IMG/VR virus record: IMGVR_UViG_3300028595_000039
Span: 1 to 34,291 of that record
Direction: 5' to 3' (one strand)
Origin: a virus
DNA: 34,291 nucleotides
Under the pieces are notes generated by a model that had not been told where the DNA came from, did not search any database, and saw only the letters and a program-made list of their open reading frames with translations. This document shows positions 16,125-23,892 of this stretch, one piece after another. Within the stretch, counting starts at the first letter, position 1. Every line of letters begins with the position of its first letter. Both the position numbers and the translations under genes were made by a program.

Positions 16125-16495
16125 GTCGCAGACTTGTGTTGCACAAGCCCATCAAACCGGTCAAAAAACAGCGCCGCCTCTTCGCGCCAGGACCAGACGT
16201 CAACCGGGCCATACCAGTGCTCGACCTCTTTCGCTATGCGCGTTCCGATGCCTTGTCGCCTGTGCGATGCGCGCACGTAAAACGCAGCCCTTGGCCTCAA
16301 CCCTGGCCAAAATACCAGCGCCCACCCTAGCACCATGCGGCGGTCCTCTGCCACAACGACGCGGCCCTTGAGCTCGCCACGCCTGCATTGACGCAGCCGC
16401 CCGAGCATTGTCCCGTCGCCTCGCATGTTGAGCGAAGCCAATGCCTTGTATTCATGGGCCGACAGGTCTTGTACCTGTGCGCGGTATATCAGCAT
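16121..16495 (-). CDS. GNAT-family acetyltransferase
   Basis: The 124-residue protein has the GNAT fold order: beta strands with VVVAEDRRMVLGWALVFWPGL, then AFYVRASHRRQGIGTRIAKE whose RRQGIG (79-84) is the acetyl-CoA-binding motif A, then VEHWYGPVDVWSW and a short C-terminal helix-strand. Length is near the lower limit of the family. Its substrate cannot be read from sequence. It begins 2 bases after the MuF gene stop, so it is co-transcribed with head genes, where a virion or host-protein modifying role is possible but not shown. Confidence 0.82.
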   Translation of the reverse strand: MLIYRAQVQDLSAHEYKALASLNMRGDGTMLGRLRQCRRGELKGRVVVAEDRRMVLGWALVFWPGLRPRAAFYVRASHRRQGIGTRIAKEVEHWYGPVDVWSWREEAALFFDRFDGLVQHKSAT

Positions 16496-16497
16496 GG

Positions 16498-17460
16498 CTA
16501 CCTCGCACGAATAGGGTGCAACGCCTCAGCGCAACGACAAGACGGGTGTTTCGCTGGCCCGTCCGATCCGTCCATGTACTGGCCAAACAGCGGCGCGCGT
16601 GTCCTGTCGAGAAGCGCACACTCAGGGCACGCCTTGCCGTCCGCGACCCACTCGCGCTCGGCGTCAAACCCTAGCCTCGTCGCTCGGTCGCGCCAGGTCT
16701 GGCGCTGAGAAAACGCCTCGGCGTTGATCATTTCGGTACGCGCAATGTTTTCGGCCCGGCGCTTCACGAGTTTGGCGCGGTACCTGTCAACTGCCTTGTT
16801 GAGTTTTGCACCAGACAGGCCGGCGTCAGCCTGGGCGGCGCGGAAACGCTCGACCATAGCCTCGTTGTACGGCCCACGGTTGCCTGGCAGCACGCCGACG
16901 CTCTGCCTAATGTCGCGCGCGATCGTCGTCGGGTGTATGCCAGTATCAATGCCGCGCTGAATCTGCGACCGTATCAGCCTGCGCTGCGCAACGGCAACGT
17001 CCTGATACACGAGCCGAGTCGCCTCGGCCTGCACGTACGTCGTCGCAGCCATAATCCTGTCAGGGTCAACGTAGTCGCCGGCGTAGACGGCTGTCTCGCC
17101 AACGTACGCAATAGGCTCTTCACCAGGCTCCGCTTTGCCAGCCGCCCGTAGCTCGGTCGCAAATGCCTTGTCGAAAACCTTGTCCGCCTCGTCTGCAGAC
17201 TCTTGCCAGACGCCGAGCATTGCCTTTGCGACACGTCCCTCGAGGTCGCGGTACGCCTGCTCGCCTCGCTCATCGTGTACCGCCACGCCTTCGCCGGGCG
17301 TGAGCACTCGCCGCATTGGTGCCTCGATAGCCTTGCCGAGCTCGTCAGCCCACCCGCGAAAGGCCTTGTCGACTGCGTCTGCGTAGCTGTCCGCAATCTG
17401 ATACGCACGCACGACTTCGAGCGGCGCGGTCCTGAGCGTTACCCACGGCTGACGTGGCAT
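16498..17460 (-). CDS. MuF/SPP1 gp7-type head morphogenesis protein
   Basis: The 320-residue protein follows the portal gene directly (TAG then ATG). It has the head-morphogenesis domain of SPP1 gp7/Mu gpF proteins: RRLIRSQIQRGIDTGIHPTT, QSVGVLPGNRGPYNEAMVER, VKRRAENIARTEMINAEAFS, then a C-terminal metal-binding-like CPECALLDRTRAPLFG and HPSCRCAEALH. This minor head protein is packaged with the genome in its relatives. The tail beyond the motif is only a few residues, so no toxin or enzyme domain is attached. Confidence 0.88.
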   Translation of the reverse strand: MPRQPWVTLRTAPLEVVRAYQIADSYADAVDKAFRGWADELGKAIEAPMRRVLTPGEGVAVHDERGEQAYRDLEGRVAKAMLGVWQESADEADKVFDKAFATELRAAGKAEPGEEPIAYVGETAVYAGDYVDPDRIMAATTYVQAEATRLVYQDVAVAQRRLIRSQIQRGIDTGIHPTTIARDIRQSVGVLPGNRGPYNEAMVERFRAAQADAGLSGAKLNKAVDRYRAKLVKRRAENIARTEMINAEAFSQRQTWRDRATRLGFDAEREWVADGKACPECALLDRTRAPLFGQYMDGSDGPAKHPSCRCAEALHPIRAR

Positions 17461-18753
17461 CTACTCGTCCAACGCCGGCGGGGTTAGACCGGCGAGCTCA
17501 GTCAATTCGCGCTGCGTCTCAGGTCTTGTTAGGTCAACGCCAACCCCAGAGATTGCGGTCAAAAATTTCGACAGCCGCTCGAGGTCAATCTTCTCAATGT
17601 CTGTGTGGACTAACTCGGGCCACAGCGCGCGCGGGACTTTGTTGATGCGCATCAGCGGGTTGATTAGCTGCGCCTGCAACGTTCGCCGCAGGTTGCTAAG
17701 AATTGCTGACAACGCAAGCGTGAATAGGTTTGTGGCGCTGTCCGCAAGCGCAAATGACCCGTGCTCATTAACTCCGAATTGCAGGAACTGGGCGAGGCAC
17801 GCCATGAGTATGCTTGCCTGGTAATACTTCTTGACCTTGTCCGTGTCGTACAGCTTGCGCGAAGTCTCACCGCCGTACTGCCGCAGCCGGAATCCACTGT
17901 ACGTGCCGTCCGGGTTTCTCTCCGGCGGCGTGATCGCATACAGTGCTTCGCTTTGCCGCATATCTGCCAACATGCCCTTGATCGCCGCAAGCGCCTGCGA
18001 CTGCGAGCTGCCTGTGCTGGCCGTCAAATACTCGAGCGGCACCTCCATATGAGGCATACCGGTGGCGTCGCGCTCAATGCCGACGGCCTCCATTTCTTCG
18101 ATGCGTTTCAGGAAGTACCACGCCCGATAGCCAGACCGGAACCCGCTGCGTCCCTCTGGGTTGTTTTTGGTCTTGTCGAGCCGGAAGTGCACGCATTTCT
18201 CCAGCGGGACAATTGCGCGTGTGCGCCCGGCGGTTGAGCCGGTGACAAACTGCTCGAACGCAACCGGACGGTCGCCGTCAAAGATCCATTGCCAAATTGA
18301 GTCTTGGCCTCGCAGGTCAATGCATCGCCATCCGTAGCGGCCGTCGTTGTAGTCGCTCCGCAGGGAGTCGTCCTCCTGCTCAGGTCCCTTGCGCAGTTTG
18401 TACGTAACCTCTGACTCGGCGTGCCCAAAGATGTACGCCGTCGCCTGCTCGCCGACCATGTCTTTCCAATGGTGGCTCATATCGGACATACACGATTCAA
18501 CAAACGCCGCCTCGGCATACGCAATGTTGGACTCGTCTGCCGGCTTGAGTCGCCAATCAGGCGCCAACATCAGCGTACGCACGACAGACCAAATTCCGCC
18601 AGCTGGCGCGCAGTTGTCAACCATCTCGCGAAAAGCGATCGCGCCCTTGCGCCCGTGCAGCGAGCGCAGTACGTCCTCTGTTACGCTGCCTCCGGACCTA
18701 CTTAGGCCCGACAGCCCTGCGATTGCTGTTGGCTCTGGCTTGGGAGTTTCCAT
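17461..18753 (-). CDS. Portal protein
   Basis: The 430-residue protein lies between the terminase block and MuF, the conserved place for the portal. It has a portal-type layout related to Mu gp29-like/DUF935 portals: helical N-terminus (AIAFREMVDNCAPAGGIWSV), beta segments around DLRGQDSIWQWIFDGDRP, IVPLEKCVHFRLDKTKNNPEG, SGYRAWYFLKRIEEMEAVGI and a helical C-terminal stem (RRTLQAQLINPLMRINKV). It forms the dodecameric ring through which DNA enters the capsid (family knowledge). There is no clear ribosome site at 18753, so a nearby alternative start is possible. Confidence 0.88.
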   Translation of the reverse strand: METPKPEPTAIAGLSGLSRSGGSVTEDVLRSLHGRKGAIAFREMVDNCAPAGGIWSVVRTLMLAPDWRLKPADESNIAYAEAAFVESCMSDMSHHWKDMVGEQATAYIFGHAESEVTYKLRKGPEQEDDSLRSDYNDGRYGWRCIDLRGQDSIWQWIFDGDRPVAFEQFVTGSTAGRTRAIVPLEKCVHFRLDKTKNNPEGRSGFRSGYRAWYFLKRIEEMEAVGIERDATGMPHMEVPLEYLTASTGSSQSQALAAIKGMLADMRQSEALYAITPPERNPDGTYSGFRLRQYGGETSRKLYDTDKVKKYYQASILMACLAQFLQFGVNEHGSFALADSATNLFTLALSAILSNLRRTLQAQLINPLMRINKVPRALWPELVHTDIEKIDLERLSKFLTAISGVGVDLTRPETQRELTELAGLTPPALDE

Positions 18754-18791
18754 TAGCGCAGTCTAGTCCATCCATGCAGCATTGGGCAAGG

Positions 18792-19307
18792 TTACAGCGT
18801 GCCTGGCTCAGGCCCAACTACAATCGGCTGTAGCGCGTTCCACTCGCACTCGTTCTGATCGTTGTAGTTTTCGTTGACGCGCGCAACCTCGTTCCATGCG
18901 CGCGTGTGGCTGTGGTCTCCGTCGGGGTCCTGCTGCTCGAGGTACAGCAGTGGGTGCATTAGCTCGTGCGCAAGCGCGCCAAGGTTGAGGCACGGCCTCC
19001 ACCACACCCACGTCCTGAAATGCACGCGGTCCTTTACTCGGGTAGACCTGGCGTAGCCCCAGACTTTCTTGCCGTCTAGCACCGGCACGTCGCCCTGAAA
19101 ATGGATCGCTCCAGTGATCTCGTCGTTGTGGTGGCCTGACAGCACGGCGTCAATGATTAGTGCCATTTCCTCTGGCTCGTAGCAGAGCCCGTCGTGGCAA
19201 AAGATGTTAATTCCGCGGTAATGGTAGTCCGGGCCGCAGCCTTGCGACAGCGCCGCAGCGACTGCGATTGATGCGATGCACAGGGCCCTTGAAATTGTTC
19301 GTTCCAT
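18792..19307 (-). CDS. Lipoprotein with HExxH metalloprotease-like motif
   Basis: The start is ATG at 19307, with AGGAGGA 9 bases upstream. The 171-residue product has a signal peptide (RTISRALCIASIAVAAALSQGC) whose lipobox-like end places the lipid on C24. Mature protein has several Cys and an HELMH motif at 114-118 with later H132 and H134 (DGDHSH) as possible third zinc ligand. It sits between the terminase and portal genes but has its own promoter. A moron-like envelope protein, e.g. superinfection exclusion or a protease, is inferred. The putative active site is a motif match only. Confidence 0.75.
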   Translation of the reverse strand: MERTISRALCIASIAVAAALSQGCGPDYHYRGINIFCHDGLCYEPEEMALIIDAVLSGHHNDEITGAIHFQGDVPVLDGKKVWGYARSTRVKDRVHFRTWVWWRPCLNLGALAHELMHPLLYLEQQDPDGDHSHTRAWNEVARVNENYNDQNECEWNALQPIVVGPEPGTL

Positions 19308-19328
19308 GTAAAATTCCTCCTGAGACAA

Positions 19329-19356
19329 ACCATACCACGGCTGGAGATAAGCGCAA
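19329..19356 (-). promoter_or_regulatory. Phage-type promoter before the lipoprotein gene
   Basis: The minus strand has GGGGGCTTGCGC (TTGCGC at 19351-19356), a 16-base spacer containing CAGCCGTGG, then TATGGT (19329-19334), ending about 22 bases before the ATG. The same GCTTGCG...CGTGGTAT pattern recurs at 27840-27867 and 23056-23084, so it looks like a recurrent phage promoter. Confidence 0.6.
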
Positions 19357-19361
19357 GCCCC

Positions 19362-20810
19362 CTATCGAGGCACGACTGCGCCCCCCATCGCAACCACCGG
19401 CACCCAGTCCGTCGGCGCGGCCACTGACCTCGACAGTCTGGTAAGGCAGTGGCTTGTCGCGTCAACCTGGTCATCGCTTCGCCCGGCAGGGAACGTAACC
19501 AGCTCCTCGACGTAGTCATCGACCCATGGCGCGCTATGCGGCACGTAGACTTGGCCAGCCTCGAATAGAGGGGACACGGCGTCTAGGCGGATGATCTTGC
19601 TGCCCTTCGCCGGAACCAAAACCAGCCCAGGCACGTCGCCTTTTAGGTCGTCAACAAGCGGCCTACCGCTGGCCGCGTCCTCAATCAACACAGCCTCGCA
19701 GCTTGGCCAGCGCTCGCGCAGGCATTTGACCCGGCGCTTGTTTTCGCCGTGTCCCCAGCGCCCGCGCACAACCTCCAGCAAGTAATACTTTGACCCAACC
19801 GCACCAAAGCAAACGCCGCAGACGTAGCTCGCGGCTGCGCTCTTTGCCCGACCGCCAAAGTTAAGGTCCCACGCCTGCATGATGCGCATATCCGCCACAG
19901 GCGGCAGCGAATGGTAGCGCTGGATATTGGCTCGCTTGATTATCTCTCCGGCCTCTGAGCTTGGGCGTTGTTGGTACAGCGCCGAGAATATCCGGCCGCT
20001 GCGCGCCTTCTCTGCCTCGAGTTCATCAGCCGGCATGACGTCTGGCCATAGCGCCTCGCCGATATCACGCGGGTCCTCTGGCGACTGGTCACGGTCCTGT
20101 AACGCCGGGAACTCCAGGTGCACCCACTCCTCGTCGTTCAGCATTCTGGAATATGGATCGTCATGGTGCCACCGTGTGCCTATGACCCCAATCGGCACAT
20201 CGGCATGTGCACGCCTGGTGCGTATGTCGGCCCTAACCCAATTCCACGCGCGGTCGCGAGCTGTGGCGCTGTATGCCTCTTCCATATTGCGCATGATGTC
20301 ATCAAGCAGTATCACGTCGCCACGGAAGCCGGCAACGCCTACCCCAACGCCTACCCCGAGGTACATGCCGAGCGTGGCGCCACCGAAAACATTGAAGTGT
20401 GCCGCCTCGTTGATGACTGACTTGTCACGCGGCGTCGGCGCCCGTGCCGCAAACGGATACTCGACCTCGGACATGATACGCTTGACGTCGCGCGACATCT
20501 CTTTGGCTAGCTTGACCGTGTGGCTCCCGCCAAGTATGCGTGTGGTTGGGTCGAGACCTAGGACGTATGCCGGGAAATACCTACTGGTATACTCTGATTT
20601 ACCGTGTCCAGGTGGGAGATTTACCATCAGGCGCTTGATCTCTCCGCGCGCCAGGCTGGTAAGTGCGTCGCACAGCTGGACATGAAACGGCTGAAACACA
20701 TAGTCAGGCCGCATGAGCCGGACGAACTCAAGCAGATTCGGCGGCTCGTCGTTGCGCCCTACTCCGCTCGCGCCGAAGTACGGCCCCAAGCTACTCCTCA
20801 GATTCCGCAT
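19362..20810 (-). CDS. Terminase large subunit
   Basis: From ATG at 20810 the protein is 482 residues (an ATG at 20846 and a TTG near 20788 with GAGGAG are alternatives). The ATPase part has Walker A LPPGHGKS (65-72) and Walker B VILLDD (166-171). The nuclease part has MQAWDLNFGG with D315, VLIEDAAS with E377/D378, and RSDDQVDATSHCL with D450, the acidic RNase H-fold residues. It packages DNA through the portal. A GVGVGVGV stretch before Walker B is unusual and comes from a 12-base tandem repeat in the DNA. The gene overlaps the small-subunit gene. Confidence 0.92.
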   Translation of the reverse strand: MRNLRSSLGPYFGASGVGRNDEPPNLLEFVRLMRPDYVFQPFHVQLCDALTSLARGEIKRLMVNLPPGHGKSEYTSRYFPAYVLGLDPTTRILGGSHTVKLAKEMSRDVKRIMSEVEYPFAARAPTPRDKSVINEAAHFNVFGGATLGMYLGVGVGVGVAGFRGDVILLDDIMRNMEEAYSATARDRAWNWVRADIRTRRAHADVPIGVIGTRWHHDDPYSRMLNDEEWVHLEFPALQDRDQSPEDPRDIGEALWPDVMPADELEAEKARSGRIFSALYQQRPSSEAGEIIKRANIQRYHSLPPVADMRIMQAWDLNFGGRAKSAAASYVCGVCFGAVGSKYYLLEVVRGRWGHGENKRRVKCLRERWPSCEAVLIEDAASGRPLVDDLKGDVPGLVLVPAKGSKIIRLDAVSPLFEAGQVYVPHSAPWVDDYVEELVTFPAGRSDDQVDATSHCLTRLSRSVAAPTDWVPVVAMGGAVVPR

Positions 20811-21339
20811 CGTCGTCCTGCGCGCCGTCGCGTATTGCGAGCTCAATCTGTATCAGGTCTGGCAGCGCCCGGATGACGGCAGCGCTCGGCTTGTGCTGCG
20901 GCGGCACGTAGACCTCTGCGCTCGGGTTGCGTTTCATTTTCGCGAACGCCTCGTCGCGCTCGCGGTTGTTTCTGTACCACGACTCTGCGTCAGCCGTTAT
21001 TGCCCTGTGCAGCTTGCTGGCCAACTGCGACATGCGCCTGCGGCTGCGGTCAGCATCAACCTTGGCGCTGCCTGAGTTGACAAAGCACAGCGGGTCGTCG
21101 TCAAGTTGCGGGATCGGGTCGGCCGATCGCGCGAATGAGTCCGCCCTGTCTTGCCACACGTTGTTCTCGGCCAGAGCTGTCAGGTGTTTCGCGCTTCTGC
21201 CCGTTGCGTGGCTGGCTGCCTCAATCGGCGCTTTGCTACCAGTCGCGCACGCCCGCAGGTAAGACAAAAAGTACGAATAGTCGTCCGTAGACTCGAAGTC
21301 CTGTCTTGCCCACGGTGGTACGCAGCTGGAGAGGATCAT
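20791..21339 (-). CDS. Terminase small subunit (putative)
   Basis: The 182-residue protein is directly upstream of the large terminase, where the DNA-recognising small subunit is encoded. An HTH-like segment (AIEAASHATGRSAKHLTALAE followed by NNVWQDRADSFARSA) fits the DNA-binding part. The middle is helical (ADRSRRRMSQLASKLHRAI) and the C-terminus is acidic (IRDGAQDDDAESEE), as in other small terminases. The start overlaps the upstream stop (ATGA). Confidence 0.75.
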   Translation of the reverse strand: MILSSCVPPWARQDFESTDDYSYFLSYLRACATGSKAPIEAASHATGRSAKHLTALAENNVWQDRADSFARSADPIPQLDDDPLCFVNSGSAKVDADRSRRRMSQLASKLHRAITADAESWYRNNRERDEAFAKMKRNPSAEVYVPPQHKPSAAVIRALPDLIQIELAIRDGAQDDDAESEE

Positions 21340-21662
21340 TTTGGTTTCTCCTCTGGCTCAAAGCACTCGCAGTTTTTTCCGTAGTCCGACCCAGTAACCG
21401 ACGTCGTGTCAAACCACTCTGGCGTGATGACGGAATCCTCCCACAGACAAGCGCCAGAAGATTCGTCCCATAGCCGACAGTTGCCACATCGACGCTGACT
21501 GCCCGCTAGGACTTCCGACGAGGGCACATCACGTGCCGCGCTGAACCCAGCCTCAGTGCTTATGTCAACGGTAACTCTTTGTTGATACGAACGCTCCACA
21601 ACGCCCTTGTACCACCTGTCGCCCATTTTGACCAAAACGGCGTTGCCTGGTTTGTACGTCAT
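21336..21662 (-). CDS. Small SH3-like and Cys-cluster protein
   Basis: The 108-residue protein has an N-terminal SH3-like stretch (YKPGNAVLVKMGDRWYKGVVE) and a C-terminal Cys cluster, CGNCRLWD, then GAC and CECFEP, which looks like a zinc-binding motif. Other Cys-cluster proteins occur at 21940-22353, 29330-29653 and 30374-30622. No family is recognised and no function is assigned. It is coupled to both neighbours by ATGA overlaps in the small-gene operon upstream of terminase. Confidence 0.7.
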   Translation of the reverse strand: MTYKPGNAVLVKMGDRWYKGVVERSYQQRVTVDISTEAGFSAARDVPSSEVLAGSQRRCGNCRLWDESSGACLWEDSVITPEWFDTTSVTGSDYGKNCECFEPEEKPK

Positions 21663-21943
21663 CCCTCATCCTCCAAGCAGTTGCACCAATACAGCCCGCA
21701 CAGGTCGCAGGGTATCCCGCCGCTCGCCTCGCCACGCTCCTCTGGCGACAGCGCTGCATACAGCATAGCCAAAGCCAGGCACCCGGCATGGCCCTCACTC
21801 TTTGCCTGCTCGATGCAAAAGGCCACACTGTCATCGTCGAGGTTTTGGTCTTCCACTACGATGTGCAGACAGCAGCCACCTTCGCCGTAAGGCAGCGAGC
21901 GGAGGCGCTCGGTTAGTTGCTTCGCCCGTTCAACCTTGCTCAT
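21659..21943 (-). CDS. Small hypothetical protein
   Basis: From ATG at 21943, which overlaps the upstream stop (ATGA), the protein has about 94 residues: MSKVERAKQLTERLRSLPYG, then GCCLHIVVEDQNLDDDSVAF, and IPCDLCGLYWCNCLEDEG at the end. The C-terminal CxxC...CxC could bind metal. A GTG three codons earlier (21952) is an alternative start. Function is unknown. Confidence 0.65.
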   Translation of the reverse strand: MSKVERAKQLTERLRSLPYGEGGCCLHIVVEDQNLDDDSVAFCIEQAKSEGHAGCLALAMLYAALSPEERGEASGGIPCDLCGLYWCNCLEDEG

Positions 21944-22353
21944 CGCCGCCACTCATCCTCAATCAGGTCGCCAATGGCCCGCTCGATCTCCAACAGCCGC
22001 GCAACGGTCGTCTCGCCTGGCAGCGACTCAACCAGATACGCGCGCAGCTTGTGGTGCCGGCGCTTTTTCTCGGCCTCGTCAGAGTGTCCTCTGTTGCAGC
22101 CTCCGCCGCAGCAGTTGCGTTCGTCGTCTAATGGGTCCAACGCGTCGAGGCACAGCCTTGGCGGCTCCTCCTCGTGGTCCATCCTAGACGGGCCGTCGTC
22201 GTCGTCTGCCGCTTCCCACATATCCAAACAGCAGCACACGCTGCATGGCTCTTCTTCCTCGGACAGGTCCACGTACTTGCACGTCTCGCAGTCGAGCTCG
22301 TCGTCATCCACCATAGCCACACCCATTCCACTTACACTCTCGTTCTCGCTCAT
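21940..22353 (-). CDS. Cys-rich acidic hypothetical protein
   Basis: The start is ATG at 22353, preceded by GGAGGAAACGG and overlapping the TGA of the upstream VRR-NUC gene, giving 137 residues. It has a Cys cluster CETCKYVDLSEEEEPCSVCC and a later ERNCCGGGCNRGH, so it could be zinc-binding. The C-terminal third is a helical, charged segment (HKLRAYLVESLPGETTVARL). I recognise no family and assign no function. Confidence 0.65.
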   Translation of the reverse strand: MSENESVSGMGVAMVDDDELDCETCKYVDLSEEEEPCSVCCCLDMWEAADDDDGPSRMDHEEEPPRLCLDALDPLDDERNCCGGGCNRGHSDEAEKKRRHHKLRAYLVESLPGETTVARLLEIERAIGDLIEDEWRR

Positions 22354-22706
22354 CCGTTTCCTCCAAATCCGAGGCCAGTCAGCAACCGGACCGCCTCTTG
22401 TTTCGTGCGCACAACAGCGCAGACCCAACCTTCGCCTTGCATCATATCTAGCCACGACGACTGCTCCGGTCGCAGCCGTCCCTTTGCCGACTTGAGTTCG
22501 AGCGCCACGCCACGTACATCTGGCGCCGCCGGGCAGCGCTCGAGTATTAGCAGGTCAGCGACGCCTGGTTGCATCCCCGCCCGATTTGCGATTGCGGCCT
22601 GCGCCGCATTGCGCACGTGCTCATTCGCCACGTGTATCGGCCTGAGCCCGCGCCTGCGGCACCATGCTACGATCGTCTCCTGTAGTCGCGCCTCCTCTCT
22701 GTTCAT
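22350..22706 (-). CDS. VRR-NUC domain nuclease
   Basis: The 118-residue protein matches the VRR-NUC nuclease family in length and motifs. It has an N-terminal helix (EEARLQETIVAWCRRRG), then GMQPGVADLLIL with D51, ALELKSAKGRL with E70 and K72, and Q82 in RPEQSSWLDMMQ. These are the PD-(D/E)xK-type catalytic residues. Phage members act on branched DNA or related intermediates; the substrate here is not known. Its start overlaps the upstream stop (ATGA). Confidence 0.82.
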   Translation of the reverse strand: MNREEARLQETIVAWCRRRGLRPIHVANEHVRNAAQAAIANRAGMQPGVADLLILERCPAAPDVRGVALELKSAKGRLRPEQSSWLDMMQGEGWVCAVVRTKQEAVRLLTGLGFGGNG

Positions 22707-22861
22707 TTGTCGAGCGCCCTGATGAGCAGCATCGTCGCCACAGCGGTCGGCGTCGACCCTCGCCGCTCTGCCTCGGCGTGCAGTTCCTGATACTGCTCGA
22801 CTGTCAGTCGGACCGTGAGCGCCTGTTTTTGCGGCCCCGGCTTTCGCCCGCGCTTAGCCAT
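22703..22861 (-). CDS. Small ribbon-helix-helix-like protein
   Basis: From ATG at 22861 the product is 52 residues: a basic start (AKRRGRKPGPQ-like: MAKRGRKPGPQKQ), a strand (ALTVRLT), and helices (EQYQELHAEAERRGSTPTAV). This matches the short ribbon-helix-helix DNA-binding pattern. The gene overlaps the previous one by 8 bases. A transcriptional regulator is likely but no target is known. Confidence 0.65.
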   Translation of the reverse strand: MAKRGRKPGPQKQALTVRLTVEQYQELHAEAERRGSTPTAVATMLLIRALDK

Positions 22862-23033
22862 GACTAGCCTCCCATTCGTACCGCACGCGCCCGTCAAAGC
22901 GTAGGGCGTAGAGCCCGGGACCGTGCTGCTCTGCGTCCTGTTTGACCAACTTGGCGATCCACTTGTCGCTGGGCCTGTGCGTCAAAGCCGCGACCGTCCG
23001 GCCGTCTGTAGTGATCTTCCAACGTCGTCTCAT
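22854..23033 (-). CDS. Small hypothetical protein, first gene of minus operon
   Basis: From ATG at 23033, with AGGAGG 6 bases upstream, the product is 59 residues: MRRRWKITTDGRTVAALTHR followed by PSDKWIAKLVKQDAEQHGPG. The longer upstream in-frame stretch lies in the promoter region and is not used. I recognise no family. It opens the minus-strand operon that contains the terminase genes. Confidence 0.7.
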   Translation of the reverse strand: MRRRWKITTDGRTVAALTHRPSDKWIAKLVKQDAEQHGPGLYALRFDGRVRYEWEASHG

Positions 23034-23055
23034 GTAACCTCCTGTGATGGGCACC

Positions 23056-23084
23056 AGTATGCCACGTGCCATCAATTTGTGCAA
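23056..23084 (-). promoter_or_regulatory. Minus-strand promoter of the terminase operon
   Basis: Minus strand: GGGCTTGCAC (TTGCAC at 23079-23084), 17-base spacer, CATACT (23056-23061), then the AGGAGG of the first gene. GGCAC and GTGCC flank the -10, an operator-like dyad. The element belongs to the GCTTGCG promoter family of this phage. Confidence 0.6.
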
Positions 23085-23129
23085 GCCCTGCGCTATTATA
23101 TAGTTGCAGGTATTGTGCCAATGTCGATT

Positions 23130-23160
23130 GCAAAAAAACGACACGGGATGTCTTTTTTGC
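23130..23160. promoter_or_regulatory. Dyad between divergent promoters
   Basis: Between the minus and plus promoters, GCAAAAAA(AC)GACA and TGTCTTTTTTGC form an inverted repeat with one AC bulge and a 5-base loop. It ends directly before the plus -35 box. It could be an operator or a bidirectional terminator. Confidence 0.5.
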
Positions 23161-23201
23161 TTGCGCAAATATCCGCAGTATGGGATAACAGAATCAGGAG
23201 G
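23158..23201 (+). promoter_or_regulatory. Plus promoter-leader, repeat copy 1
   Basis: TTGCGC (23161-23166), 17-base spacer, GATAAC (23184-23189), then the AGGAGG ribosome site. These 44 bases are repeated at 24940-24983 with three mismatches, so promoter and leader were duplicated as a unit. Upstream of it lies the dyad at 23130-23160. Confidence 0.65.
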
Positions 23202-23208
23202 AACGAAC

Positions 23209-23397
23209 ATGAACAACGACACAACTTACACGATCCGGTTTACGCGCGAAAACGGCGACACGATGTGGGAGGGCGCTGGCTCCATCGAGCTCGCCGAAGA
23301 GACGGCGCGTAAATGGGCCCGCGACTGGGACAAGGTGGAGATAACACAAGGCGGCGAAGTTGTCGCCACCTGGCACGACGGGGATAGAACCTGCTAG
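23209..23397 (+). CDS. Small hypothetical protein, first of plus island
   Basis: ATG at 23209 with AGGAGG upstream gives 62 residues (MNNDTTYTIRFTRENGDTMW, then a helix ELAEETARKWARDWDKVEI). No family is recognised. It is the first gene after the plus promoter in the divergent island. A short GC-rich stem (GGCCCGCC/GGCGGGCC, 23410-23428) follows before the next gene. Confidence 0.7.
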   Translation: MNNDTTYTIRFTRENGDTMWEGAGSIELAEETARKWARDWDKVEITQGGEVVATWHDGDRTC

Positions 23398-23409
23398 AGC
23401 AACAGCCAC

Positions 23410-23428
23410 GGCCCGCCTCAGGCGGGCC
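23410..23428 (+). other. Short GC-rich hairpin between plus genes
   Basis: An 8-base stem with a TCA loop follows the first plus gene. Only two T follow, so it is not a strong terminator. It may slow or stabilise the transcript. Confidence 0.4.
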
Positions 23429-23449
23429 TTCGGCGGTAGGAGGAACGAC

Positions 23450-23683
23450 ATGTGGACACGACGGGTCAAGGACATCTCAGGCACCTACAAACCAATACAC
23501 TGCGCAGCGAGCACGCTGTCGGCGCGACACGCAGCGCTGCAGCTGTACCGTCTCGGCTGCCCGCTCGAGTATCTGCAATTCCAACGTCTGCGCAACGACC
23601 GGTGGGAGGACTACGGCCGCGGCATGGCCGCTGCCGACCACGTCGTCGACTGCCTCGGCGCCGGCCCGGTTGTGGCGCCGTGA
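23450..23683 (+). CDS. Small hypothetical protein
   Basis: ATG at 23450, with AGGAGG 7 bases upstream, gives 77 residues: MWTRRVKDISGTYKPIHCAA and later HAALQLYRLGCPLEYLQFQR. It contains helices but no motif I recognise. The stop overlaps the GTG of the next gene (GTGA), so the two are translated together. Confidence 0.65.
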   Translation: MWTRRVKDISGTYKPIHCAASTLSARHAALQLYRLGCPLEYLQFQRLRNDRWEDYGRGMAAADHVVDCLGAGPVVAP

Positions 23684-23892
23684 TCGCCTACACGGTCGAG
23701 GAGTCGCTGAGCGGCCTGTGGGAGGTCTGGCTGACGCAGGACGGTGAGCGACCGCACAGCGTGGCATGCCGGCGATCGCACAACGCTGCCGTTGAGCTCG
23801 CGCTTGAGCTCGCCAGGCTGGCCATGGACTCGTTTCAGTCGGTCGAGGTCTACGATGGCTCGAAAAAAATACTAGAGTTTTCGCCGGGTTAA
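23680..23892 (+). CDS. Small hypothetical protein, GTG start
   Basis: The GTG at 23680 overlaps the previous TGA. The 70-residue product has a beta hairpin (YTVEESLSGLWEVWLTQDGE), a helix (AAVELALELARLAMDS) and a last strand (SVEVYDGSKKILEF). It looks like a small alpha/beta fold; no family is recognised. Confidence 0.65.
   Translation: MIAYTVEESLSGLWEVWLTQDGERPHSVACRRSHNAAVELALELARLAMDSFQSVEVYDGSKKILEFSPG

Noticed and set aside
16121-16495. Acetyltransferase as a toxin of a toxin-antitoxin pair
   Set aside because: No small antitoxin gene is adjacent; the gene is coupled to MuF in the head operon.
23410-23428. GC-rich stem as an intrinsic terminator
   Set aside because: Only two T follow the stem, so a terminator call is not supported; it is listed as a plain hairpin.
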